Source: Psychrobacter maritimus
Lineage (GTDB): Bacteria; Pseudomonadota; Gammaproteobacteria; Pseudomonadales; Moraxellaceae
NCBI RefSeq assembly: GCF_904846345.1
Contig: NZ_CAJHAJ010000010.1
Coordinates: 1-64,000, forward strand
Direction: 5' to 3'
DNA length: 64,000 nucleotides
Shown here: one piece after another, positions 34,402-42,649 of the stretch
Numbering within the stretch: the stretch's first letter is position 1
How the letters are laid out: every line of letters begins with the position of its first letter
Translations under genes and position numbers: made by a program
Notes under the pieces: generated by a model
Databases searched by the model: none
Seen by the model: the letters and a program-made list of their open reading frames with translations, nothing else
Told to the model about the DNA's origin: nothing

Positions 34402-35847
34402 TTGGATTATTTTGAAAGACATGAAGGTGGCGAGCGCGCCATTATAGTACATTTAGACATCCGCCAAATTCAAGATCCTGATGATCTAAATGAATTTGAG
34501 CTGCTTGCAGATTCGGCTGGTGCCGATCGTTTGGCACTGGTCACAGGCTCACGTGCACGTCCTGATGCCAAATACTTCGTTGGTAGCGGTAAAGCACAAG
34601 AAATAGCAGAATTGGTACGCGAACACGACGCTGATATCGTCCTTTTTAATCACAATTTATCGCCATCACAAGAGCGTAATATTGAAGCTTTGGTACAATG
34701 CCGCGTCCTTGACCGTACGGGCTTAATTTTAGATATTTTTGCCCAGCGCGCCCGTACTTACGAAGGTAAGCTACAGGTTGAGCTTGCGCAGTTGAATCAT
34801 TTATCGACACGTTTGGTACGTGGTTGGACGCATTTGGAACGCCAAAAAGGTGGTATTGGTCTACGTGGACCGGGTGAAACCCAGCTTGAAACGGATCGCC
34901 GCTTATTACAAGTACGTGTAACGCAGCTAAAAACCAAACTTGAAAAAGTACGCCAAACTCGTGCTCAAGGACGAGCGCGTCGGCAAAAATCAGACGTGCC
35001 GACTATCTCACTTGTCGGTTATACCAACGCTGGTAAATCTACCCTGTTCAATCGCTTGGTTGATGAAAATATTTACGCAGCGGACAAATTGTTTGCCACC
35101 CTTGACCCGACCTTACGCCGTTTAGACTGGCAAGGCGTCGGTCGCGTGGTTTTAGTTGATACCGTTGGTTTCGTCCGTCATCTGCCGCATGAACTGGTCG
35201 AGTCGTTCCATGCAACCTTAGAAGAGACGTTAGAAGCTGACTTACTACTGCATGTTATCGATTCGTCTAGTGAAGATATGCATGAGCAGATTCAAGCGGT
35301 AAAAGACGTACTTGCTGAAATCGACAACGATGTGCCTGTGCTCAACGTTTACAATAAAATTGATATCACTGATGAGCCTGCGCACATTGGCTACGCTAAG
35401 GAAGGTCAGCCAAATCGGGTTTATGTCTCTTCTCGCGAAAACTTAGGTATGGAAGAGCTGTCCCTTGCTGTGCAGCAGCTATTAATGGGCACTTTGACCA
35501 CCTTTGATTTGACCCTACCTTATAATGCGGGTCAATTTAAAAACACCTTGTATGAGCTTGGCGTGATTTTAGAAGAAAGCTATGATGATAATGGTCATGA
35601 ATGCTTAACCATTCGTCTGCCAAGCGACAGGCTTAAGCAGCTATTAGGTCAAGCCAATTTAAAACCGTTAGACGTATTGCCGTTGGCACAGGCAACATTG
35701 CTAATGCCGATACTTGAAGAGTTTGAGCAGATTGATGAAGAAGATAATCATGATGAAGAAGAATCTTTAACGGCAGAGGAAGAAAGTGCCTTTGCCGAGT
35801 TTGAAGCGTTAAATTCTGCGGCACAAGAATCTGATTCGCAAAGTTAA
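34402..35847 (+). CDS. hflX: Ribosome-associated GTPase HflX
   Basis: 481 residues. HflX splits stalled 70S or 100S ribosomes under stress. The N-terminal domain (about 15-180) includes the FVGSGKAQEIAELV and FNHNLSPSQERN segments and the Gly-rich GGIGLRGPGETQLE loop. The GTPase domain follows: G1 GYTNAGKSTLFNRL (about 206-219), G3 DTVGFVRHLP, G4 NKID. The C-terminus is an acidic Glu/Asp tail. The start codon is TTG at 34402, because AGGTGA lies six bases upstream and the reading frame begins the family's N-terminal domain there. No hfq is adjacent, unlike in E. coli. Confidence 0.94.
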   Translation: MDYFERHEGGERAIIVHLDIRQIQDPDDLNEFELLADSAGADRLALVTGSRARPDAKYFVGSGKAQEIAELVREHDADIVLFNHNLSPSQERNIEALVQCRVLDRTGLILDIFAQRARTYEGKLQVELAQLNHLSTRLVRGWTHLERQKGGIGLRGPGETQLETDRRLLQVRVTQLKTKLEKVRQTRAQGRARRQKSDVPTISLVGYTNAGKSTLFNRLVDENIYAADKLFATLDPTLRRLDWQGVGRVVLVDTVGFVRHLPHELVESFHATLEETLEADLLLHVIDSSSEDMHEQIQAVKDVLAEIDNDVPVLNVYNKIDITDEPAHIGYAKEGQPNRVYVSSRENLGMEELSLAVQQLLMGTLTTFDLTLPYNAGQFKNTLYELGVILEESYDDNGHECLTIRLPSDRLKQLLGQANLKPLDVLPLAQATLLMPILEEFEQIDEEDNHDEEESLTAEEESAFAEFEALNSAAQESDSQS

Positions 35848-35886
35848 ATAACCTCGCCTCAAACTATTTACTCTAAATGATATTTA

Positions 35887-35920
35887 AAAAAGGACGCTAT
35901 TGTTTGATAGCGTCCTTTTT
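35887..35920 (+). terminator. Terminator after hflX
   Basis: AAAAAGGACGCTAT (35887-35900) pairs with ATAGCGTCCTTTTT (35907-35920) around TGTTTG. Confidence 0.92.
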
Positions 35921-36261
35921 ATATGCCCTGTGCTTAGTTACTGTTGTATGAGAGATTTAAAACTGCTTCATACCCTTATCATAGCTGCAATCTACGCTTA
36001 GGCTTTATTAGTGCGCCTACTCTCTATATAATCAGGCACTATGCTTGCGTTAAAATGTTACATTTAGAAAGCAGCTGTTAAAATCTCTATGTTAAAACGC
36101 ATCCGAAAAATAATACCAGTAACACTCAGTTGCGCAGTTATTAATACTGCTAGCTATTGATGCAGTAGGATTTTTTATAGTCACAGCATTAAATGCTATG
36201 TACTTTTATTAGCTCCCATTTATACCCTCTCTTGTTATATTTTATTTGGCCAAAATTGCTT
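35921..36261 (+). other. Spacer upstream of the lrgA-like gene
   Basis: About 340 bp beyond the hflX terminator. I see no RNA or repeat here. An in-frame ATG at 36193 could extend the next gene by 23 residues. Confidence 0.35.
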
Positions 36262-36714
36262 ATGAAGCCTTCTTCTTCTTCGAACATACCCTTATGGATG
36301 GCGTTAATATTGACGCTGATACTGGTTGTGGTGGTTCGTGAATCCGCCGTCATTATTTGCCAATGGGCCGGTATCGAAAAAGCCGCCAATATCGTTGGTC
36401 TGCTGACAATGTTTGTCATATTGATGGTTTGGCGACTGGTAAAAGGGCTGCCCAGTTGGCTAACCCAAGCAAGTAACACCTTATTGGTTGATAGTGGCTT
36501 TGCTTTTCTACCCGTTTCTGCGGGTGCAGGCTTGCTGCTATTCGCATTAGGCGATGAATTTTGGGGTGTGATGCTGACGATGATTATCAGTACACTTATC
36601 CCGCTTTGGGGACTGGCTATCCTTGCCAATCGCTCTCTTAATAACAGCGGCGATACAGACAATACGCTTAACGACAATCTGAATACGACCAACAAGCAGA
36701 AGGGACAGCATTAA
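36262..36714 (+). CDS. LrgA/CidA-family holin-like membrane protein
   Basis: About 150 residues from the ATG at 36262 (MKPSSSSNIP). Four hydrophobic helices are visible, with LWMALILTLILVVVV first, then NIVGLLTMFVILMVW, the family-like segment LLVDSGFAFLPVSAGAGLL (about 95-113) and MLTMIISTLIPLWGLAIL. The pattern and the following lrgB-like gene, 22 bp downstream, define the pair. In Gram-positives LrgAB/CidAB affect murein hydrolase activity and pyruvate or glycolate transport; in Gram-negatives the role is less clear. An upstream ATG at 36193 would add a further hydrophobic stretch, so the start is uncertain. Confidence 0.8.
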   Translation: MKPSSSSNIPLWMALILTLILVVVVRESAVIICQWAGIEKAANIVGLLTMFVILMVWRLVKGLPSWLTQASNTLLVDSGFAFLPVSAGAGLLLFALGDEFWGVMLTMIISTLIPLWGLAILANRSLNNSGDTDNTLNDNLNTTNKQKGQH

Positions 36715-36736
36715 GCTGTAGGGACAAGGCAACGTT

Positions 36737-37426
36737 ATGAGTTTTGATAGTGTGTTTACAGCAACCCTTGCTGCAATATTATTAACCTTGGCAGCGCACG
36801 TTATTGCCCGCGTCCTCGCGCGCAAGCTGTCATGGTTGCCAATGGTCATCACCGCATTGGTATTAGTTCTGCTATTTTTGTTTATTTTGCAATGGGATTA
36901 CAACCATTATTACAGCGTGGCAAAACCGGTATTCGACCACTTATTAGGCTATGTGACGGTATTACTGGCCGTACCATTGGCAGCGATGAACTTTAAAGGC
37001 TTGCCGGTTAAAAAACTCACTATGATTGTGGCGTTGGCGAGCGTGGTTGGTGCCTTGCTACCCATGTCGCTGGCCTATCTATTTTCACTGAGTAACGAGA
37101 CCATCTTGGCATTTGCCACCCGTTCAGTGACCACACCCATTGGTCTTAGCGTGGCAGATTTGATTAAAGCGCCACTAGCGATGGCAAACCTGATTATCAT
37201 TGTTTCAGGACTTATTGGCGGTACGTTAGCGCGCTTCTTATTTCGCGGTATTGACGACGACCGCGCCAAAGGCTTAGCACTTGGCTTAGCAGCGCATGCC
37301 TTTGGCACCGTAGAAGCGTGGCAAATCAGTCATACTGCTGGACGTTATGCTGCCTTTGGCTTGGCCGTTAATGGTTTGGTTACCGCTATTTGGGTACCTA
37401 TCTTTATTAGTGCGTTATCGTCTTAA
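36737..37426 (+). CDS. LrgB/CidB-family membrane protein
   Basis: 229 residues, with about seven transmembrane helices. Family hallmarks are FATRSVTTPIGLSVA (about 126-140), the equivalent of the SVTTPIA signature, and LALGLAAHAFGTVEAWQ (about 180-196). Partner of the preceding LrgA-like protein in a two-gene operon. ATG at 36737 follows AAGGCAACG. A terminator follows at 37451. Likely role as for LrgB: transport or autolysis control; the substrate is not seen in the sequence. Confidence 0.9.
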   Translation: MSFDSVFTATLAAILLTLAAHVIARVLARKLSWLPMVITALVLVLLFLFILQWDYNHYYSVAKPVFDHLLGYVTVLLAVPLAAMNFKGLPVKKLTMIVALASVVGALLPMSLAYLFSLSNETILAFATRSVTTPIGLSVADLIKAPLAMANLIIIVSGLIGGTLARFLFRGIDDDRAKGLALGLAAHAFGTVEAWQISHTAGRYAAFGLAVNGLVTAIWVPIFISALSS

Positions 37427-37450
37427 AACGATTTAAGCTAAATGTAAACA

Positions 37451-37484
37451 CAAAGCCCATCATCCTTGATGGGCTTTGATTTTT
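37451..37484 (+). terminator. Terminator after lrgAB
   Basis: CAAAGCCCATCA (37451-37462) pairs with TGATGGGCTTTG (37467-37478) around TCCT, then ATTTTT. Confidence 0.85.
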
Positions 37485-37875
37485 AGCTAAATTATTCATA
37501 TTTTATGGACTTTTTTACCGCCATTTCTTGATGGTCTTTACCACAAAGATAAAGGCAAAAACCTCGCCATTATCAGCTGCTGAGCAGCATCCCTTCTATT
37601 ACCATCTTGATTTCATTCAAATTTTTTTACAAATTAAAATAACTTTTGACTGCGCGTGCACGCATTCAGATGTGGCAAAAACTTATTTTGTGTTATAGTA
37701 AACAACTATTATTTTTTGTATCTATTGCAAGTGGTTTTGTTAGACGTGGATTCGTAGGTAGTCGCCATATTTGGTTACTATAAAATCCTACAGACACGAT
37801 AACCGCTTTGACGCGCGACCTGACGCGCTTATAGGCAAAGCAATTTGCTATTACTCGATAAAAAGTGATAACCCT
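37485..37875 (+). other. Spacer upstream of the lytic transglycosylase gene
   Basis: About 390 bp. No RNA gene or repeat seen. Part of it (from 37771) is open in frame with the next gene, but it lacks a ribosome site and precedes the signal peptide, so I treat it as leader. Confidence 0.4.
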
Positions 37876-38679
37876 ATGATAAATATTGCACCTTTAATGA
37901 CGCGCTGCTTGTCTTCCGTTTTACTGACAGCTATTGCCCTCCCTATCGCCGCTCAAGCAGGCAATATGTATATCTACAAAGACAAAGGCGGACAAGTACT
38001 CCTTACCAACGTCAATCCTAGCGGTAATTTTGATAAATTTAACAAAAAAGTAAAAACCACCTATTATAAAGATTCTAACGCTTACAATGCCGGTAGCAAT
38101 ACTAGTGCTGATTACGGTAGCAGCACGGCAAGTAGTAGCGGCAGCCGTAACTCTTACGATAGCTATATTCGTGCTTCAGCCGAGCGTCATGGCGTAGATC
38201 CTGCGCTGATGAAAGCTATGATGCATACCGAATCTGCGTTTAATCCCAATGCTCGCTCACCTGTCGGTGCCCAAGGTTTGATGCAGCTGATGCCAGCGAC
38301 TGCCCGTCGCTTTAAGGTCAGTAATCCATGGAATCCTGCCGATAATATCGAAGGCTCAGCGAAATATATCGCTTGGCTGATGCGCCGCTTTAACAATAAC
38401 GTTGAATTTGCCGTGGCTGGCTATAATGCCGGTGAAGGTAACGTCGATAAATATAATGGCATTCCACCGTTTAAAGAGACGCGTAACTATGTCAAAAGTG
38501 TGATGAGCCGCTATCATAGCCTATATAAAAATGATTCAGCGTTATCAGGCAAAACCATGAATGCCAATAATGCGAGCAGCACCACTAACGGCAGTGGTAT
38601 GCAAAATGTCAGTTATGGTACCAGTAGTAATACCAACAGTGCCAGTTACGCCAACTCTGCTTACTTAGCGCTACGTTAA
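37876..38679 (+). CDS. Soluble lytic murein transglycosylase (SLT family)
   Basis: 267 residues from the ATG at 37876. A signal peptide (TRCLSSVLLTAIALPIAAQA, cleavage near 29) is followed by a short DUF4124-like segment (MYIYKDKGGQVLLTN). A Ser/Gly/Tyr linker leads to the SLT catalytic domain (about 94-210). The catalytic Glu119 is in HTESAFNPNARSP, followed by GAQGLMQLMPATA and the AVAGYNAGEGNV motif. It cleaves peptidoglycan to anhydromuropeptides in the periplasm. The tail is Ser/Asn/Thr-rich. A TTG at 37771 would put 35 residues ahead of the signal peptide and is unlikely. Confidence 0.9.
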   Translation: MINIAPLMTRCLSSVLLTAIALPIAAQAGNMYIYKDKGGQVLLTNVNPSGNFDKFNKKVKTTYYKDSNAYNAGSNTSADYGSSTASSSGSRNSYDSYIRASAERHGVDPALMKAMMHTESAFNPNARSPVGAQGLMQLMPATARRFKVSNPWNPADNIEGSAKYIAWLMRRFNNNVEFAVAGYNAGEGNVDKYNGIPPFKETRNYVKSVMSRYHSLYKNDSALSGKTMNANNASSTTNGSGMQNVSYGTSSNTNSASYANSAYLALR

Positions 38680-38749
38680 TACTGATCATTAATATTTACA
38701 CTCAGCATAACTAGCTTATCTTTTAAATCTTGCAGAAGTAAACAAACAC

Positions 38750-38783
38750 AAAAAAGCCCGTTATATCAATAACGGGCTTTTTT
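38750..38783. terminator. Bidirectional terminator between the transglycosylase gene and tsf
   Basis: AAAAAAGCCCGTTAT (38750-38764) pairs perfectly with ATAACGGGCTTTTTT (38769-38783) around ATCA. Confidence 0.93.
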
Positions 38784-38818
38784 ACGATTTATACTGCTTG
38801 TTCTATATTACTTAAAGC

Positions 38819-39700
38819 TTACTTGCTAGCAGCTTGAGCGGCAGCAACTTCAGCAGCAAAGTCTTCTTGCTTCTTCTCGATGCCTTCACCAACTTCTAGA
38901 CGTTTGAAATCAAGTACTTTTACGCCTTCAGCTTTTAGTACGTCACCAACTTTTTTCTCATTGTCCATCACGTATGGTTGACGTAGTAACGTTACTTCGT
39001 CTAGGTACTTACGTAAGCCACCTTCGATCATTTTTTCAACGATGTTGTCAGGCTTGCCAGACTCTTTCGCTTTTGCTTCGATGATGTCTTTTTCGCGTGC
39101 TAATACATCAGCATCTACGCTTTCATCATCTACTGCAACAGGGTTGAATGCTGCAATGTGCATCGCAAGGTTTTTGCCCGTGTCTGCACTGCCGCCTTCA
39201 TAAGATACAACCACACCGATACGTAGACCGTGGCGATATGCAGCAATGTTTGCGCCTTCAAGTACTTCAACACGGCGGATTTGGATATTCTCACCGATTT
39301 TTTGTACTAGAGATACACGTGCTTCTTCAACCGTTTGACCGCCGCCATAAGGTAATGCAGAGATAGCTGCAACGTCAGTCTCATTGTTTTCTAGCGCGAT
39401 GTTTGCGACTTTTTCTGCAAAGGCAGTAAAGTTTTCATCTTTTGCAACGAAGTCAGTTTGGCAGTTAACTTCTAACAAGAATGCTTTGTTGTCGCCTTGA
39501 GCGATAATGATAGCGCCGTCAGCTGCAATGTTACCCGCTTTTTTAGCCGCTTTCGCTTGACCTGATTTACGTAGGTTATCAATGGCAACTTCAACATCAC
39601 CATTTGACTCTTCTAACGCTTTTTTACATTCCATCATGCCAAGACCAGTACGGTCGCGCAATTCTTTTACCATTTTGGCAGATACTTTTACTTCTGACAT
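38819..39700 (-). CDS. tsf: Elongation factor Ts
   Basis: 293 residues. EF-Ts is the guanine nucleotide exchange factor of EF-Tu. The N-terminal UBA-like domain reads [21 protein letters not shown], and the core has the TDF contact ([16 protein letters not shown], about 75-90) that inserts into EF-Tu. Full length; ATG follows AAGGTAACTCTT. Second gene after rpsB on the minus strand, separated by 364 bp that contain an inverted repeat, so its supply may be attenuated relative to S2. Confidence 0.97.
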   Translation of the reverse strand: MSEVKVSAKMVKELRDRTGLGMMECKKALEESNGDVEVAIDNLRKSGQAKAAKKAGNIAADGAIIIAQGDNKAFLLEVNCQTDFVAKDENFTAFAEKVANIALENNETDVAAISALPYGGGQTVEEARVSLVQKIGENIQIRRVEVLEGANIAAYRHGLRIGVVVSYEGGSADTGKNLAMHIAAFNPVAVDDESVDADVLAREKDIIEAKAKESGKPDNIVEKMIEGGLRKYLDEVTLLRQPYVMDNEKKVGDVLKAEGVKVLDFKRLEVGEGIEKKQEDFAAEVAAAQAASK

Positions 39701-40064
39701 AAGAGTTACCTTTTATTATATACATGAATATTGTTATGTAGGGGTATGCTTAAAATCTATTCGATAACTTGATTAATATTAAGTAAACATTACTCTTAAT
39801 ATTAGACTTAAGCCTTAATAAAACCACTCATATTTAATGATTATTCATATCATCAAAAAAGCAATGTGGCTCGTATAGACGATAATACTCGCCCAATCAT
39901 GACACGCTTATTAATTTTGACCATAAACCATTAAGAGCAAGGCATGACGAGTAAAACTACATCATGCCTTTTATGAGCTTATATGCTGTTAATAACCTTA
40001 TATGAATGCTGATAAGATAACTATCAAGACACCGTTACAAAGTTAAACCTTAGCGGTCAGCGAT
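39701..40064 (-). other. rpsB-tsf intercistronic region
   Basis: No gene is seen. It holds the 9-bp inverted repeat described at 39939-39970 and is otherwise AT-rich. A separate tsf promoter may lie here, but no clear pair is visible. Confidence 0.4.
39939..39970 (-). promoter_or_regulatory. Intercistronic hairpin between rpsB and tsf
   Basis: AAGGCATGA (39939-39947) pairs perfectly with TCATGCCTT (39962-39970) over a 14-nt loop. Read on the minus strand it has no long U-run, so it looks like a partial attenuator or processing site rather than a full terminator. Confidence 0.5.
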
Positions 40065-40868
40065 TTATTCTGCTGGAGTTGCAGCAGCTTCTTCAGCTTT
40101 AACTTCAACTGGCGCTTCTTCAGCAGCAGCAGGTGCTTCTTGATCAGCTTTGCCACCAGCTTGAGTTTGTGCGTATTCTTTACCAGCGATAATCGCATCA
40201 GCCATAGAAGTTACATACAAAGTCACGGCACGGATAGCATCATCGTTAGCTGGGATGATGTAATCAACGTTATCTGGGTTAGAGTTAGTATCAACGATAC
40301 CGATAACTGGAATACCTAGGTTTTTAGCTTCTTTGATAGCAATGGCTTCATGATCTACGTCTACAACGAAGATTGCGTCAGGTAGGCCGCCCATGTCTTT
40401 GATACCGCCTAGTGAACGCTCAAGTTTTTCCATATCGCGAGTACGCTCTAACGCTTCACGCTTAGTAAGCTTAGCGAAAGTACCGTCTTCAGCTTGTTTT
40501 TCTAGCTCTTTTAGACGGTTGATTGACTGGCGTAGTGTTTTCCAGTTAGTCAACATACCACCTAACCAGCGATGGTCAACGTATGGCATGCCAGCGCGAG
40601 CTGCTTGCTCAGCGATGATACCGCTTGCTGCGCGTTTAGTACCCACGAACAATACTTTGTTTTTCTTAGCAGCTAGGCCGTTTACGTAAGTCAATGCTTC
40701 GTTAAACGCTTTTACTGTGTGCTCTAAGTTGATGATGTGAATCTTGTTACGGGCACCAAAAATATATGGACCCATTTTTGGATTCCAAAAACGTGTTTGG
40801 TGACCAAAGTGAGCGCCGGCTTGTAGTAAGTCGCGCATTTCGATTTTGGTTGGATTCTTTGTAGCCAT
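40065..40868 (-). CDS. rpsB: 30S ribosomal protein S2
   Basis: 267 residues. S2 joins the 30S subunit late and lies at the head-body junction. Signatures are [32 protein letters not shown] and [15 protein letters not shown]. The C-terminus carries an Ala/Glu-rich acidic tail of about 30 residues ([17 protein letters not shown]) beyond the usual end. The ATG at 40868 has AGGACA upstream; an upstream in-frame start at 40907 is unlikely since it precedes the ribosome site. Heads the rpsB-tsf unit. Confidence 0.98.
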   Translation of the reverse strand: MATKNPTKIEMRDLLQAGAHFGHQTRFWNPKMGPYIFGARNKIHIINLEHTVKAFNEALTYVNGLAAKKNKVLFVGTKRAASGIIAEQAARAGMPYVDHRWLGGMLTNWKTLRQSINRLKELEKQAEDGTFAKLTKREALERTRDMEKLERSLGGIKDMGGLPDAIFVVDVDHEAIAIKEAKNLGIPVIGIVDTNSNPDNVDYIIPANDDAIRAVTLYVTSMADAIIAGKEYAQTQAGGKADQEAPAAAEEAPVEVKAEEAAATPAE

Positions 40869-41190
40869 GTTAAATGTCCTGTTGGTTGGGTTATGCCTCC
40901 ACATCACAAAAACTGCCTATCTAGCGACACGCATCTGCCCTTGTTAATGCTCATCAATAGCGCATTAAGCCAATAGTAACTTTGGGCAAATTAATCAAGT
41001 CGCCAAACACCCAGCAATTTTTTGCCATGATGTGTGTGTCATTGGTTGATGGGTTGGTTTAAAAAATGAGCTATGATTCGAACGTAAAGAATAATACTAA
41101 ATGCTAAAAAATAGCTGGGCTGTATTTTATCATATAAGTGAGAGTGACTGCTAGCGCTATTATGATGTTTAAGGGGATGATATTCCATAA
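40869..41190 (-). other. rpsB leader and promoter region
   Basis: About 320 bp upstream of rpsB. The proximal part folds into the element described at 40936-40988. The distal part (41040-41190) is AT-rich and should hold the promoter, but I cannot fix the boxes. Confidence 0.4.
40936..40988 (-). promoter_or_regulatory. Probable S2 autoregulatory leader element
   Basis: In the rpsB 5' leader, TTAATGC (40944-40950) pairs perfectly with GCATTAA (40962-40968), nested inside TGCCC (40936-40940) pairing with GGGCA (40984-40988). It lies about 70-120 bases upstream of the S2 start. S2 is known to repress its own operon through a leader structure in gammaproteobacteria; that this fold is the same element is inferred from position and shape. 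Confidence 0.5.
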
Positions 41191-41191
41191 A

Positions 41192-41217
41192 AAAAACGAC
41201 GTCTAAACGTCGTTTTT
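41192..41217. terminator. Terminator downstream of the CheX/CheY/kinase operon
   Basis: AAAAACGACGT (41192-41202) pairs with ACGTCGTTTTT (41207-41217) around CTAA. The A-run gives a U-tract on the minus strand, 52 bp after the last operon gene. Confidence 0.85.
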
Positions 41218-41268
41218 ACTTGTTAATTTTACTTATAGCATCATTAGCTATCAGTGCTGAGCGTTAAG

Positions 41269-41718
41269 CTAAGCGATAGAAATACCGATAACAGCCTTAT
41301 AGCCGCGCCATGTAAAGGGTGTGACATAACTTTGGCGGTCTTTTGGCAGATAAGGAATGCTCGGTATACCTTCAATAATCTTGGGCGGTGAGATAATAAA
41401 ATCGGCACCAAACTCAGTGCGGGCGTTACCTGAGATGGTATTTGCCATCTCACCCAATAAGTCTTTCATCATCGTAATAGAGGAGTCAGGCTCACCCATT
41501 ACTGTGATTATTTCCCGCAAAATATTGCTCGGGGCGCTGACATACACGCAGCCTTCAAGCGGTCCAGAGATTGTAATCATACCGCTATAATCATAACCCA
41601 CGGCATTTTTATTACTGTTTAAATACGGCGTATCAATCACCACTGGCTCATCATCAATCTGCGCGAAAAACGCACTGATTGAGCTTAAAAAGACGCCTAA
41701 CTTGTCTACATTAACCAT
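41269..41718 (-). CDS. CheX-like phosphatase, copy 1
   Basis: 149 residues. CheC/CheX/FliY-type fold; CheX dephosphorylates CheY-P. The phosphatase helix motif ExxN is present as Glu90-Asn93 in DLLGEMANTISGNARTEFG, and the GxxxxSGNA context matches CheX. Last gene of a five-gene minus-strand operon and paralogous to the next gene upstream (43-bp gap). In a genus not known to swim, its target is more likely the neighbouring stand-alone receiver than a flagellar CheY. Which copy is active on it cannot be judged. Confidence 0.82.
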   Translation of the reverse strand: MVNVDKLGVFLSSISAFFAQIDDEPVVIDTPYLNSNKNAVGYDYSGMITISGPLEGCVYVSAPSNILREIITVMGEPDSSITMMKDLLGEMANTISGNARTEFGADFIISPPKIIEGIPSIPYLPKDRQSYVTPFTWRGYKAVIGISIA

Positions 41719-41761
41719 AATAGTTTATCGTCCATATCGATCATCATTGGGGGGGTTGGAT

Positions 41762-42211
41762 TTAGTCTTGCAAACAAACCACAATCTCCCCAATTTGACC
41801 TCGCCAGCTGACTGGAATGATAAAAGAACGCCCATTTTTAGGCAAAATAATGCTTTGCGGTGAGCCTTTGAACACCAATGGTACAGAGATATGAAACTCT
41901 GCGCCAAACTCGTTGCGGGCATTACCAGATACGGTGTTAGCGACCTCTCCTGCCAAATCGACCAAATTGTCTTCGCTCTTATCGGTTTCACCCATACTGT
42001 CTAGGATACTGGCCAATAACGCGCTGGTGGCAGAAAAATAAACCACGCCTTTTTGTACCCCTGAGATACCGATGACACCTGTATAATCATGCACTTTAGG
42101 CTGCTGATTTTCTAGTAAATAAGGGGTATCAACAATCAGCTCTTCAGTACCAAACTGATTAAAGTAATTGGTAATGATACTCACAAAAATTTGTAACTTT
42201 TGCTCTTTCAT
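41762..42211 (-). CDS. CheX-like phosphatase, copy 2
   Basis: 149 residues, the same length and layout as copy 1. Shared landmarks are VDTPYL near residue 28, a DYTGVIGISG strand and the phosphatase helix DLAGEVANTVSGNARNEFG (Glu89-Asn92). The two copies are clearly paralogues but have diverged across most positions, so the duplication is old. Upstream neighbour is the CheY-like gene (55-bp gap). Two phosphatases for one receiver would allow separate inputs or a heterodimer; this is inference. Confidence 0.82.
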   Translation of the reverse strand: MKEQKLQIFVSIITNYFNQFGTEELIVDTPYLLENQQPKVHDYTGVIGISGVQKGVVYFSATSALLASILDSMGETDKSEDNLVDLAGEVANTVSGNARNEFGAEFHISVPLVFKGSPQSIILPKNGRSFIIPVSWRGQIGEIVVCLQD

Positions 42212-42266
42212 AATGTGTGTTCTTTAATAAGATATTTACTTAATTTATTAGGGCGTGTCCTAACGG

Positions 42267-42629
42267 CTAGTCTTGGACAAGCTCATACAAAGACTCTACC
42301 AGCTCTTCTTCTGAAAAAGGCTTGCATAAGAAACCGCTCGCACCCAATGATAATGCTTCAATGCCAGTCGATTTATCAGACAACGCCGATACCACTAAAA
42401 TCCGCACTTCAGGGTCAATCGCAATGATTTTTGCAATACATTCAAGTCCATCCATTTGTGGCATGGTTAAATCCATGGTCACCACGTCAGGACGATGGAT
42501 ATTGAATTTCTCGACGGCTTGGACACCGCTGGTTGCCGTAGCAACCAACATAAACTGACCAGAATCATAAGCGCGCTGAATACGGTTTCGAATGATATTT
42601 GAATCATCCACAATCATTAATTTGTACAT
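42267..42629 (-). CDS. Single-domain CheY-like response regulator
   Basis: 120 residues, a receiver domain only. Acidic pocket Asp8/Asp9 (IVDDSN), phosphoacceptor Asp53 (VVTMDLTMPQMDG), conserved Ser81 (VVSALSD) and Lys103 (FLCKPF). No DNA-binding or enzymatic output domain follows, so the phospho-form must act by binding a protein. The kinase stop lies 20 bp upstream, which supports co-translation in one operon. The most likely partners are the CheA-like kinase and the two CheX-like phosphatases; the final target is not in the window. Confidence 0.93.
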   Translation of the reverse strand: MYKLMIVDDSNIIRNRIQRAYDSGQFMLVATATSGVQAVEKFNIHRPDVVTMDLTMPQMDGLECIAKIIAIDPEVRILVVSALSDKSTGIEALSLGASGFLCKPFSEEELVESLYELVQD

Positions 42630-42649
42630 AGTTTCTTTATTGTCCTTAA

